This document shows, one piece after another, positions 23,968 through 36,004 of a DNA stretch of 64,000 nucleotides. The DNA is from Cinnamomum chago (lineage: Eukaryota > Streptophyta > Magnoliopsida > Laurales > Lauraceae), in the NCBI GenBank assembly GCA_038049695.1, contig CP142453.1, positions 16,806,001 to 16,870,000 of the forward strand, written 5' to 3'. The notes beneath the pieces were generated by a model, which saw only the letters and a program-made list of their open reading frames with translations, was not told where the DNA came from and searched no databases. A program made the translations under genes and the position numbers. Each line of letters starts with the position of its first letter. Within the stretch, counting starts at the first letter, position 1.

Positions 23968-25778
23968 ATTGAGTCTACCTTCACTAAAAGAAAAGACTAT
24001 TTAGTGTACTAAAACATGCTTACCTTTGCATCTATCTTTGCATGTATTCCTTAGAGATGGATTGCTGTGCAGTGGTCGATGACAAGCATACTGGCAAGAG
24101 CAGATCGCTGGGATCAATATCAGGGCCGATCTCTTCACTCACTCTGAAATACATCATTGCACTCCTTTGACCACTGATCATGATAATACTCCCAAAGGTG
24201 TCTTGAATCATTGCAGACAGTCTTCTCAAGCCTCAGCGTTTCATCAGAAATTGCAGTATTGCACCATGTGACCACAGATGTCGCCCGCAATCACACTAAT
24301 GTCCCAAGTCTAGCAGTGGGTTCCCCAGCTGCCACATTAAAACCAAAGAACAACCACATAAACTCATAGGGTAAAAATCACTGGAAGAGAAAACTTGTAG
24401 TACAGAATGATTCATGGGTTTACTGCAATAGCCTTGAGATTAATTGGTTTGATGTTGGGCATCTTATTGTACTCCAGCATACGGGCTGCAAGCTGTGGTA
24501 TGTAGTGGCCTGCATTTAGGAACAGCATATCATGGTCATCAATCAAGCACAATTTTTCTTCCCCAAGAGACAAACAACACACGATTTCCACAATTTTAGA
24601 CCATTTTGTTGTCATGTTTAATTGCAAAGATTCAGAGAATTCATGTTGGGAGAACAATACTCTCGTGTAAAATTGATCAATCCAATTCCCAACTCTAGAT
24701 TTCAATGAATTGAGAGAAATGAAAAGCACAATATGTAACAAATTTTTGGTCACCTGCGTAACTCTCCCCTGTTAAGTAGAGGTCTGAGTCTTTGTATTGT
24801 GGGAACTCCTCCAACCAATCAATGATAAATCTCAGGTTCTCCCTTGCTGTAAACAATCCGCAAAAATCCACATATCAGCAAACTTAATTTCTTAGGTGTG
24901 TACTGCAGAATCCTCTGGCAATTAATTATGTTACATACCAGTTTTTGTATCGTTCCACTCGATGTAGTTTTCGCTTGTATTCGAGTAAGAAAACCCGACT
25001 CCTATTGGACTTTCAATGTATAGCATATTCGATTCTTTTATCCGTTCAAAGATAAACAAGACACAATCAAAATCAGTCAGCGGATGTGGGCTTTAACCAG
25101 CAGTTCCTATGAAAGCATATCATACCAGAAATTTAGACAATTACCCAAGTTCCAAGAGTACTGGTTTTGGATTAAGGATCCATTATCACCCACCCGAAAT
25201 GGTCCATTCTCCATGAATGCACGAAAGCCAAGAGAAGAGCGACCTGGGCCTAATGTTTGTATGGTGTCACATACACATATTCAAGGAATGACATACATTA
25301 GTAAAATGTAATATTTATTAGAAGAAGCATAAGTATAGATGTAGTAGTAAGATCATACATGGAATTGTGACCTCCATTGAGCTAGAGAGTTAGGGGTCTA
25401 GAGAGAGGGTCGGCGACGTTTGCTTCGACGAAGTAGTAGAATAGAGCTCTGCCATGGAGGGTGTCTGTGGTGATGTAGCCAGAGTACTGTTTGAATGGGA
25501 TGTTGGAGGGTCGGCCAGGGAAAGCTGTTATTAGTTCAGCTGATGATTTGGAGAGGAAGGATATGGCTCATAAGATGACTAGACACCCACACCAAGCCAT
25601 TGTAATTCTCATGAGAGGAGAAGAGAGATTTTCTTTTAAGCAACACAGTATCATAGATTGCCTCATTATATATTACATCGATTAGCTCAAGAATGGCATT
25701 GGTCTTCATGGGTGATGTACCGGCCTTAGTTAACAATATGGACCCTTTTGTTTGTTCTTTGTTACGTTAAGTGGTAGC

Positions 25779-28295
25779 TGTAAGACCCCAACCCCTAATA
25801 CTATATTAATTATAATTAGTCGTTTGTTAGCTATTAATTAAGTGTGTTTAGAGTCTCAGCGAGTCGGATTTGACATGTGGATCACGCGTGCGGAGTCTCA
25901 CGCGATTCTGAATGCATTTGGGCATCGTAGGGGGTTGGTTTGCAATTTCGAGAAGTTTTTAGGGGTTTTTTTGAGATTATTAGTTTTTGTGAGTTTGGGT
26001 AAATCGGATAAGTCTCGACATTTCACGAACTTTATCCTTCGGTCGCGTTTCGATTCGACGTGTCAAAGGGGCCCAAATGTCACAATTAGCGGGCCAAGGA
26101 CTAAATTGTAATTTCCCAAACCCTAAACCCATATAAAATCATTTCTATCCCTCTTTCTTTCAAACTCTCATCCTCTCATTTCTCCTCACTGCCTCCTCAC
26201 CATTTTCGGCCACCGGAGCTCGACGTCGCCGGCGAGCATTCTCTTATTTTTCCTCAAGCCTCCAAAACTCTACCCATCTCCTTTTTCAAGTCTCTCACTC
26301 ACCACCCATTGCTAGGTAAGCTTCCAAAGCTACTAGGTTTAGGTCTTTTTCATTTCTTTACTTAGAAATGGTTCTAGGAAGCTCATTCCCTCCCATTGCA
26401 TTCATTTTGTGGAAAGGTTTTTGGGTTGAGAACTTCTTCTCCAAGTTTGAGCTCAAAAGAGGGATTTCCCCCAAATTTCTCTTGGTTTTAGTCAAGCTCT
26501 TCATCAAGGCAAGTTAATTTGTATATTTATGTTTGTCCCCCATTAAATTGATGATTGATGATGAATTAGATGACCATATGCTTAATTGTTGTCTTTGATT
26601 TTGGAAAAAATATGATAATTAGGTTTATATGTTTAATGAAATGGATTCTTAATTGGATGGTTAGATGGTTAGATTGGATGGGTTGTGTATGGGCTTGTGA
26701 TTGGAGGATGTCTAAGGCACTTGGAGAGGGCTTGGCGCTATATTTTCTTTATCTGCAGGTGTGGATGGAAGAAGGGAGTGGAACTCCCCATTTCTGAACC
26801 AATTAGAGAATTCGTTTCTGAATTCTAAGAGCAGTCGGTTAGCCGAACCTAGTTGTTGGTTAACTGAACTACAACTCAGTGACCTGTTGGTTCCAATTCC
26901 AACGAGCAACATTTCAGAGGAATTGTGAAGTTGGTCAACCCCTCGGTTAACTGAACTAGTCGGTTAACCGACTATGGTATTTATTCTAGACTGAGTTCCT
27001 TTTTTTTTTTAAAAGGACTGTTTCTTTGGTTTGAGTACTTAGGTGGAACCTTGGTTACCCTTTTTAGGCTCATTTGACTATATGTGAGGATGTTTTGAGC
27101 CGACGTTCTTCATGGTCATTCTAGTGGTATCAGGATTCAACCTAACTCAATCGTAGATGGTGTAGGGCAATGGGTTACCCTCCATTGTATCTATGCACGA
27201 AGACGATTCGTTTGGGTATCGCGAACCCTAATTCATTTCATTGACTGAGTAGGGATGTACGATGCTTCGAGAATAACATCGTACTTAGGACTGGATTGTC
27301 TATCATTTCTGATTCAGTATTGTACCGTCTGGTACTTGTCTACATGCAATGTTCATTTTCTTTAGCTTCATTTACTTGGTTTTGTTTTGGGGTCATATGA
27401 AGATCTTAGATGATGGACTTAGGATCCCCCCTTTGATGTTCCGTTTGTTCTGAAGTTTGATTGAGGTGTTGAGGCTAGGTGGCTTTGATTGTAAAGGCTT
27501 GATGAAGACTACTTATGTTATTGATGTTTTGAAGTAAGCTTGCTTGTTTAGTCTTGATTTGATGATGGAAACTAGTCTCTCTTTTGTTAATGAATCTTGT
27601 CCACACAAGAAGTCCTAGCCCCTCACTATTGTATGTTTAGGACACTTTGTGTCAGGCATCACTCAATTGTTAACGTCCAACACAGCTGGGGCGCCACCAT
27701 GTGTGAGGGCTTTGGAATTTTGGCCGCCTGCAGTACGGATTTTTATATTTTAGATGGATGTACACCATCGGATACCTCTTTGAAAAAAAGTATTGAAGTT
27801 TGGTTATGAATGGTATCCCTTTTGCTTATTTGTTGGGTTTTTATCCCATGTCTTGTATATCTCTACCACAACTCAATGGAAGTGGGGAGGGCAATGACCT
27901 TATCCCATGGTGATTAGCATATGTGAACTGCCTATCTTATTAGATGTTCATGTTAGTTTGCTTATGATTCAAATGCTATGCATTTCCTTTGATCTTGTCT
28001 ATCGTTACTCTAATTCATACTGCATATCTATTGATGTTATATATATATATATTGTTTGCCGACCGTCGTGTCTGATTATGCTACTCTTGATGCATAGGTA
28101 CCGAACTCTTCTACCTCGAGGAGGAGACGACGGAAGAAATTCAGGCGGATCAGCCTGATGATCTCCTAGACTATTGTATGGACAACGTTGTTTAGCCGTA
28201 TCGACCCCGTACTTTAGAGCTTTCGCGTTTATACCTTGCTAGATTCATGTTTTGGTTCTTTTGTCTTTTAATTAGGCCCGAGTTTTAGGGTGGCA
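25779..28295 (+). mobile_element. Large LTR-like block, probably Ty3/Gypsy-type solo LTR
   Basis: It starts TGTAAGACCCCAACCC and ends TTTTAGGGTGGCA. About 350 bp in there is CCATATAAAATC, a possible TATA box, followed by CT-rich sequence. The last 200 bp match the LTR fragment at 19328-19790. No gag or pol frame is present. I could not find a clean 5-bp target duplication, so the ends are approximate. It separates the carboxypeptidase pseudogene from the activase-like exon. A cluster of GGTTAACC-type palindromes lies at 26830-26975. Confidence 0.45.
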
Positions 28296-28374
28296 TGCGA
28301 ATCACATTTAGGGCATATCAAATGCAATCCGAATTGTTGAACAAGCAGTAAAGATTGAGAGTTTTGGTTCTTAC

Positions 28375-28672
28375 AGTCCTTTCCGAGGAAATTTTCGACG
28401 AAGAGATCGTCGATCACCCCTTTTCGAGCGTCAACGACGATGTTCATGTTGTCGGCTTCTTTTCCGAGCCTGTAGAGGTAATATTTCCCTTCTGAATCCT
28501 TGGTTTCCCATGATGATTGATCCAAGAGCCACATCTTCGACTTCTCGTCGTCTGCATCCAGCCGTTGGTTTCTTATACTAAGAGAGATGGGCGGTGGGAT
28601 TAGCTTCTGAGGCCGATCGAAGGGGGATTGGATGGGATTTGGGAAGGATTTGTTGTTGCAGAGAAGAGACAT
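28375..28672 (-). pseudogene. Orphan first exon of a Rubisco-activase-like AAA protein
   Basis: A 298-bp exon (99 codons plus 1 base) ends at a good donor (GGACT|GTAAGAAC). The peptide contains SSWETKDSEGKYYLYRLG, EADNMNIVVDARKGVIDDLF and ENFLGKD, which I recognise as the N-terminal part of the plastid Rubisco-activase-like proteins (Arabidopsis At1g73110 type). The next exon in that family continues SDIVF..YRQ, and the phase here would allow it. However, the minus strand below 28375 holds only a short intron remnant, the LTR-like block and then the carboxypeptidase pseudogene; I find no second exon and no Walker motifs. So this is a truncated gene or captured fragment. The family name is from memory of the proteins. 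Confidence 0.6.
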
Positions 28673-29619
28673 AGCTTTGGTTTCTATGGTTTCGCACCGA
28701 TAGAGACGAATGACTGGAGGGAGTCAAGTGTATGAATATGGAGAAATTCGAAACACACTCGAGCATTTGCTGAGCCAACACACATTTAAATTTTTTTTAT
28801 TCGAAGAATACCAATCTGTGAATTCCCGATGGTACCCATTCCTTCATCTTCCTCTTTAGCATATATGTTCTGGTATACTACAAGTTGAGCTAATTTTTTT
28901 CTTCTTCTTTACTTTATCTTCCTCCTCTCTTCAGGACTTCATCTTCACTTCTTCCACACTTGTTTCCCTTCAATAGCATATACTTCTTCTTCTACTTCTT
29001 CTCATCATCACAAAGCTCCCACTTTGGAAAAACTCATCTCCCAACCCATCTCTCGATTTCCCCATATAAGCTATCACATCTCCAATCTTAGGCATCACAT
29101 TGTTTTTTAGAGAAGCCATCTCCAATATGGACAAACAAATGACCATATACGAAGAGAAGGTATCATATTTTTTACAAATGTTTCCATTTTTTTTTCCATT
29201 TTCAACACTATCTAGTTATATTTCTAATTATTGTTTATTGTGCATATGCGGCAGTTTGATCAGATCATGTGTCATACCCTCAATTTCTGTTCATAATATG
29301 TTCTCTCCATCTGTCTTTTGGTTTGTACAAACACCTAATGTATAATTTGAAGGGGTTTTTAGTGAGATTTTGACGTTGGGATGTTCGTGTTGCACAGAGA
29401 ATTCAAAGATGATGACTAAAGACTGAGAGAGAAGGGTCGAAGATGAACCATCTTCAGATATCCAAAGTTTATGAGCTTGATTATGGACGCTCACATTGAC
29501 CCAAAACAGATTTTGTAGTGATTCTCTCTATTCTCTAGACAAATAAAATACCTGAGACCACTCCTTCACGTTCTTTTGTTTATAATACTATGTTTTAACT
29601 TTGTGTAAACATCTTTGGC
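28673..29619. other. Intergenic DNA
   Basis: The first part may hold promoter sequence of the lost activase-like gene. It is CT-rich at 28900-29010. No gene or repeat is recognised. Confidence 0.4.
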
Positions 29620-29624
29620 CATGG

Positions 29625-30540
29625 TGAAAAATTAAATTATGGGTCCGCGATCTCTAGATTGGTGTACTCAAACAATCAAGCCAATAGTGTGCAGAAATAA
29701 ACAATATGCAGCGGAAATAAACAAAACAAGCACACACCACAAGGACACCAAATTTAAGTTGGAAACCCTAACCGGGTGAAAAACCACCAATCCGAACTGG
29801 ATCAAATTAAACACTATGAATCTCGCAATTACAAGAAACTCAGATCTCTTCCCCAGATATTCCTTACCCAAGGACTGAAGTTACCTTGTGTCGCTTCACG
29901 CTTCAACGACTTCACACCGTTGATTGCAACAGATTCAATCCAACGTCTGACTCCTCAAATCTTCTCGCAAGAAGACAATCTTCTACAAAGTATGCAGAAG
30001 AACTGGCTCTAGAGAACTTGTCAGCACAACTCCTTAATAAATCTCTAGAAAAGAATTCTCTCATTGATAATCTCTAACTCAGAACTTTGAGAGGTGAGGC
30101 TTATCTTTTTGGAATAGCCATTGAGTCCTTTAAATAGTCATAAGGACGTGCTTAAAGTTGCCTAAGATGATTAGGACTAAAACCAGTAGTTTGAGCAAAA
30201 TAAGAATAGCAGTTTCCAAAAATTCGTAGTTCACTGCGCTTGGTTCGCTCGAGCGGTCATTAGGTGCGCTCGAGCAGATATAATTCTGTTTCAGCGTTGG
30301 GGCAAACTGACCTGTTCGCTCGAGCGGATATGATGGTCGTTCGAGCGGACCCCTCTCTGGATAATCCGAAATTTCAGCTCTCTTTTCTCCAGCAGACTTC
30401 TTCTAATTCTTTCAAACTTTCTTCTTCTGAGTCCTTCCAATCTTCTATCTTCAGAGTCTTTTTCTAAATAAAAAATTACAGCTCAAAAGACCCAGAGTTT
30501 TGTCCAACCCATGAATTTAGCCAACACTAAAATTCTAACA
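29625..30540 (-). mobile_element. Solo LTR, Copia-like, 5-bp target duplication
   Basis: On the minus strand the LTR starts TGTTAGAATTTTAGTG and ends AATTTAATTTTTCA (TG...CA). It is flanked by CATGG at 29620-29624 and 30541-30545. At 916 bp with no internal region it is a solo LTR, the product of recombination between two LTRs. It carries GCTCGAGC-type palindromes at about 30236-30345. Same family as 34707-35689 and 11401-12186. Confidence 0.88.
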
Positions 30541-30545
30541 CATGG

Positions 30546-31246
30546 CACATACTATATATTTCGCAGAGGTAACCTCTAGCAATTCTTATGTTGGTGAATG
30601 GGATATTTTCAATCATTTGTACTTCATTATCAAAAAAATTTCTTTTGATCACTTCAATGATAGAAGAGGGAGCATTGAGTACGGCTAAGTATGTAAGAAA
30701 TTGTGTGCTGAGAAACAGAGAAGCCATTGTTTGTAATCAGTGGGAAGCTTTAGGTAGTGTATGGCTATGGAATTTAAAAAAAAAAAATTACAACATTTAG
30801 ATCATTCTTAAACAGAATGAGGTAATTCAGTTTTGCTCAATTTCATTGGCATCAAGCATAATTTCACCGGAATTGATTATCAATTATTGTGGCTTTGCAG
30901 ATGGAGAATTTGATTAGATTAGTACATCCACATGAACGGTTGCAGAATGAATTATCATCGCATGACTTTTATGTTCACAGTTCACCATGAAGTTCTAGGA
31001 AGTTTATTTGCAATAACAGGGTTCGATCATACACAATCATTTTCACCTACAACACTGTTCAGTTAAGTGCCAAACCAGAGAAAGGTTAGGATAATAAAAC
31101 CCTTCCTCCCTGTATTCAGAAAAATCTTTTCTCCACTAACCTTGTTATACAATAAGGAAAATCCATTTGTGCGGATTCTTTATTCTAGATCCAAAGAAAG
31201 AAACTTGTGACTCACTAAGAGTATTGTTTAACAAGTAAAAATCGAT
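30546..31246. other. Spacer downstream of the intact carboxypeptidase gene
   Basis: It should include the 3' UTR of the minus-strand gene ending at 31247. An open stretch at 30727-30574 (minus) starts MASLFLSTQFLTYLAVLN and ends at a possible donor (CTAGAG|GTTACC); I do not recognise it, and it may be a gene fragment cut by the solo LTR or chance. Nothing else is supported. Confidence 0.35.
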
Positions 31247-34200
31247 CTAATTTCTAGGCAGAGGTGATCCACTAAGAAAAGCTTTGAACAATGTCAATGC
31301 TTGTGATGGCGACGTAAATGGGACTTGATGTGCTCCACCTCTGACCGTTGCATAGGTAAGGTATGTTACATTTTTGCCCGCTCTTAATTTACCAAATGAC
31401 TGTGTCCACCCTCCAACCTGCAATTTGATATCATTAAGACCGTAATTTTGATTGTAAATTGATATAAATCAAAATCTACAAAATTAATGAACAACAAATT
31501 GATGCAATGCAGAATGGTAAATTTCTCTAAATTGCTAAAAGATCCATCAAACGCATCCAATTGTGTCATTCCAACTTCTTTTGGCAAGTTCAATGGCCTC
31601 TAATAGAGAAAATATAAAATATAAAAGGAAAAAGGAAGAAATGCTACTGTAACTTAGACATGGACAATTGATACTTGGGGAGCTCAATGCTTGCATCATA
31701 AATAATGAATACTGATTGACAATGAGAGATGGACTTCAAGATGTAGAGGCATATGCACCTGCTTCTTGTTGTACCAAGGAGCGTAAGGTGTGAAGGTGGT
31801 GAACTTTAGCTGTTGGGCCAACATATTGCCAATTATCCTCGTCTGAGTCAATGGGATTTGCGCATCTTGGTCTCCACTGTAGGTACCATTGGGCATTATT
31901 GTAGAAGATTAGTGACAAAAGAAATCTGAGTTGGGAAGCTTGAGGTGGTGTCCACTAACCTGTAAAGCATAACTGGAATGCCCTCTTGGAGAAGGTAGGC
32001 CACAAGTGGTATAAGGTTTATCTCCAAGTTCTCCTCTTGATATTTAAGAGGCCTGTTACATGCATAATCCTCTGTTAATTAGAACTCTTAACATATGGTG
32101 TGTTTGATAATGTTTTTGCCTTTCATTTGTGGTGTCATTATCATCATTTTAGTCTTATCTATTGATCTGTGGCCGGTTTCATGTTTTCGACCCAAGAGAC
32201 AAGCTAAGATCATAATCCTTATTTTTCTAACATTGTTAACATGTTTTATGGAAAATGAGCTTTTCGCCGGAGTGAGAGAGGCTTATTTTAGAAACCACTG
32301 AACCTACTAGAGCATCTAAGATGTGAAGGATCCAAACACTCCACTCGTACCAAAGCTCATAGAACATCTTGTAAAGAGACTAATCATGCTAAGAAAGATT
32401 TAGTTCAAAGTGACATTTTTTATATATACAACAACCATAGTGAAGTTTATATGAATGTCTTCATAACTCATAAGTTATCTAATAAGATCACATGGTGTTA
32501 AAAAGTAGGCCCACTTGGGTGACATTGGGATGAGATGGGTTCAAAGATGGACTAATTTATTACTTTCAATCAAGTAGAGGCATACAAACGGATCCATCTC
32601 AGGCCTGGATTTTGAACCGATAGGATTAAACTTCGTGGCCATGGGCATAATGTGGTGTTTGAGACTTTGACCATAAACTTAGGCTTGAGCCTCCCTCATA
32701 TTTGTCAGGCCAGAAAGTAAAGACTAGTATTGCATCAAGCTTAAATTGATGTGTAAGACCCTATTCAGTAGATTTATCCTTGAAAGGCCAATGACAACAC
32801 ACACACATTTGAGAGAGAGAGAGAGAGACCCTCCGCAGAAGTCCCAAAGAAATGGAAGCCCTGTTGTATTGGCATGAAGAGCCTTTTGCACTTGAGGCTT
32901 GTTGAGGTACGCATATATCCTCCCAGGAAGGCATGGATCACCATTGGTTCTCCGAGCAAGCTGTTAACATCAAAAACCTCTTTACCAGTTGGGAAAAAAA
33001 ATCCCAAAGTCCTACACAATATAAGTAAATTTCATACATAAAAAAAAACTATACAAACTTTCCTGTATCATTCTACAGGAACTATGCAGTATGAAACAAA
33101 CCCTTTATGGCTTCACTAGAAATTCTCTATAGGTCTATCTACAGTGAGCTCTGTTTTATTGGAATGGCGCATTTCACATCACATCACCATCTAAGATTGA
33201 TCAAACAGTGACTAAGGCCCCCCTGTTCATTTACATTGATTCTACCTTGAATCAAAGCATGTGTAGTTTTTTCTTTGGTAGAAAGAAAGCATGAGTAGTT
33301 ACTAAGCTACAAAATGCTTACCTTAGTGTGTATCCTTGCGAGTGTTCCTGTGGAGATGGATTGCTGTGCAGTAGTCGATGACAAGCATCGTAGCGAGAGC
33401 AGGTCATGCTCCTCAGTATCTGGACCAATCTCATTTTTTACTCTGTTGAATGCATCTTTACACTCCTGCGACGACTTGTCAAGCAATTTCTCTGCCATGT
33501 ATCTTGAAAAGTTGCAGATGGTCTTTCGAAGCATCCAAGTTTTGTCAGAAATGACTCCATGTGCCCACAGATAGTCGCCGGAGTTCACACTAATGTCCAG
33601 GTCTAGAAGTGGGTTTCCCAGCTGCCATAATAGAATCAAAGAACACCCACAAAATACCCATTAATGAAAAAAAAAGGAAACACTAGAGTATATACTTATA
33701 CGGCAGAATGATTCATGGGTTTACAGCAATAGCCTTGAGCTTTATTGGTTCGATGTTTGTATTTTTGTTGTGCTCTAATATAAGGGCTGCAAGCTGTGGT
33801 ATGTAGTGGCCTATAATCACCAATAATCAATCAGAAAATTTTCATCAATGAGATAATAACAGGGTTTTCTACCGTGCTAGATTGCAAGAATTATTGGGAG
33901 AATTTGTGTTGGGAGACTTGTATGAGCTCTACATTCCTGTCACCCATCAAACACTGTATCAAAATTCAGTTGCCTTTGGGATTCTTCCCTTAAAAATAAT
34001 GTTTTCAGCCGACTTCTGATGGAAATCTGGAATTCCCAACAGCCCAAATTCTCATCACAAATTCTTGCAATTGAACAGGTGGTAAAGATGTCTGAGAGTT
34101 AGAGCTTTCAGTAACCTGCATAACTCTCCCCAGTTAAATAGAAGTCTGAGTCTTTGTATTGGGGAAACTCTTCCAACCAGTTTAAAGCAAATCTCAGATT

Positions 34201-35938
34201 CTCCTCAGCTGTAACCAATCAGAAAATCATCTACAAATCAGCAAATTCCTTAGTAGCTTAAACAGAGTTCACAGGCAATTGATTGAATGGCGCATACCAG
34301 TTCTTGTATCGTTCCAATTGATATAATCCTCGCTTGTATTCGAATAGGAAAACCCCACTCCTATTGGACTCTCAACGTATAGCATATTCGATTCTTTCAC
34401 AGGTTTGGAGGTGCACAAAATTACACAATCAGTAATCCCACTTAGATTTTCCATTAAATACAAACTGAATATCAAACAAGAAACTTATAAAATATAGCAG
34501 TCAAGATGATCATTACCCAAGTTCCAAGAGTATGGATTCTGGATCAAGAGACCATTGTCTCCCACCCGGAATGGGCCATGTTCCATGAAGGCGCCGGCAC
34601 CCAAAGAAGAACAACCAGGGCCTAATGTTTGTATTATAATTTAGAACATGCATACATGTGAAGTAAGAAATGATGAATATAAAGCTAGTAAAGATAGTTT
34701 GATGTGTGAAAATACTTAAACTTGCCTTAACACAGGCAGAGGTCCCAATAAAAACGATCTCAGATGAAAATCAATTAAAAGTGATTAAACTAATAGTTGA
34801 CCCTAATCCAGATTAAGCAATCAAACCACAAGAGAGAGAAAGACACGCAGATTTATACGTGAAAAACCCTGCTAAAAAAAAAAACAGACCTTACCGTCTA
34901 AGCCGACAGACAACCAAGCACTATGTAAAAACTTGAAGATTACAAGATACTTACAACCCTTCCCAGTTGCTGACTCAACCTGAGGACTGCTTCAGTTCTT
35001 GTTGACTACTCGTCACGAATCTTTACCTTACTTGAACAAAGGAGTATTCGAGAAAAACAATGGAATCAGACCAAGACTTGAATCATCAGCATAGCAGCCG
35101 AATTGGCAGCCTTAGGGCAGAACAATGGATCTCTCAAACTCTCACACTAGAGGATTTCTTCTAATTCAGAGTCATCATGAGAGGAGAGACAAAAAGGTAG
35201 GAAGGGCTACTCTAAACAGATACTTTCCTTCAGAGAATTTTAAAAAGAGAAATTCGTCCATAATTAGAATTCCTATGTTCGCTCGAGCGGACGCGTGGTT
35301 CGCTCGAGCGAACAGCTCTCTGGAAACAGACGTTCAGCGCATTGCATCATTGGTCGAGCGAAGGCAAAGGTGTGGTCGAGCGAACTTCTCTATGTGAGGG
35401 GTTCGCTCTAGCGATCATCGAGCAAACCTCTTTCTGTCATAAAATTCTTCATTCCAGAGCATGGATGGGTCGAGCGCACACCCTGATGGGTCGAGTAAAA
35501 CTAGCTTCTGGATGGTCCGCTCGAGCAAAGGAAGGTTCGCTCGAGCGACCATTGTAAATCTGCAGAATCTGGACTCTTTGGAAAACTTTTTATTTGAAAC
35601 TCTTACAGTTCTTTTCTAAACTCAATACATGGTTAAAGAATCCTAGTTTTGTCCAGTAACCTATAAATTAGTCAACTAAAAACTTTACAATGTGTGAGTA
35701 TTGAGCTACCTCCACTGAGCCAGAGGGTTAGGGGACGAGAGAGAGGGTCGGCGACGTTTGCTTCGACAAAGTAATAGAATAGAGCTCTGCCATGGAGGGT
35801 GTCTGTGGTGATGTAGCCAGAGTACTGTTTGAAGGAGATGTTGGAAGGTTGGCTAGGGAGAGCTGTTATTAATTCAGCTGATGATTTGGAGAAGAAGGAT
35901 ATAGCAACTAAGCTGATTACCCACCAATACCAAGCCAT
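31247..35938 (-). CDS. Serine carboxypeptidase-like protein (SCPL, class II type)
   Basis: Ten exons join in frame to 473 aa: 35938-35710, 34621-34517, 34393-34298, 34208-34116, 33810-33725, 33621-33322, 32960-32830, 32052-31960, 31876-31759, 31417-31247; all introns GT-AG with matching phases. These are secreted or vacuolar S10 peptidases or acyltransferases. A signal peptide (about residues 1-21) precedes the mature protein. The triad is Ser172 in GESYAG, Asp in SGDQDAQIP (about 380-382) and His447 in [27 protein letters not shown] and [12 protein letters not shown] are typical; it most resembles the SCPL45 group as I remember it. Oddity: the usual LNGGPGC reads LSGGPGC. A solo LTR fills intron 1. 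The giant inverted-repeat element starts about 177 bp upstream of the ATG. Tandem duplicate of the pseudogene at 21519-25600. Confidence 0.9.
34707..35689 (-). mobile_element. Solo LTR in intron 1 of the carboxypeptidase gene
   Basis: On the minus strand the LTR starts TGTAAAGTTTTTAGTTG and ends TTTAAGTATTTTCA. It is flanked by ATGTG at 34702-34706 and 35690-35694, giving a clean 5-bp duplication. Length 983 bp. The corresponding intron of the pseudogene is only about 120 bp, so the insertion followed the gene duplication. It contains many GCTCGAGC or GGTCGAGC motifs at 35279-35550. Confidence 0.9.
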
Positions 35939-35995
35939 TATCAGTGACTCACAGAGAGAGAGAGAGCAGTGTAAATGTAGAATGGAGAGGGAGGT

Positions 35996-36004
35996 CCATT
36001 TATT
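35996..36004 (-). promoter_or_regulatory. Possible TATA box of the carboxypeptidase gene
   Basis: The minus strand reads GCTAAATAAATGG about 60-65 bp upstream of the ATG. TAAATAAA is a weak TATA-like match at a position that would allow only a short 5' UTR. A GA repeat (35955-35967) lies between it and the ATG. Confidence 0.3.

Larger units (their letters stand above)
21519..25600 (-). pseudogene. Serine carboxypeptidase-like pseudogene (tandem copy 1)
   Basis: All ten exons of the neighbour at 31247-35938 are found in order: 25600-25372, 25249-25145, 25034-24939, 24846-24754, 24509-24424, 24328-24024, 23467-23337, 22489-22397, 22298-22181, 21689-21519. Splice sites are conserved. The reading frame is broken: TGA at codon 11 in the signal peptide (25570-25568), TAG in place of the Trp before LNGG (25384-25382), exon 6 is 305 bp against 300 in the intact copy (frameshift) and has a further in-frame stop near its end, and exon 10 has TAG after VGGWAQS. 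The Cys of GPGCSS is Arg here. GESYAG, GDQD and the region of the catalytic His are still readable, so decay is fairly recent. A SINE sits in the intron between exons 6 and 7. Confidence 0.9.
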
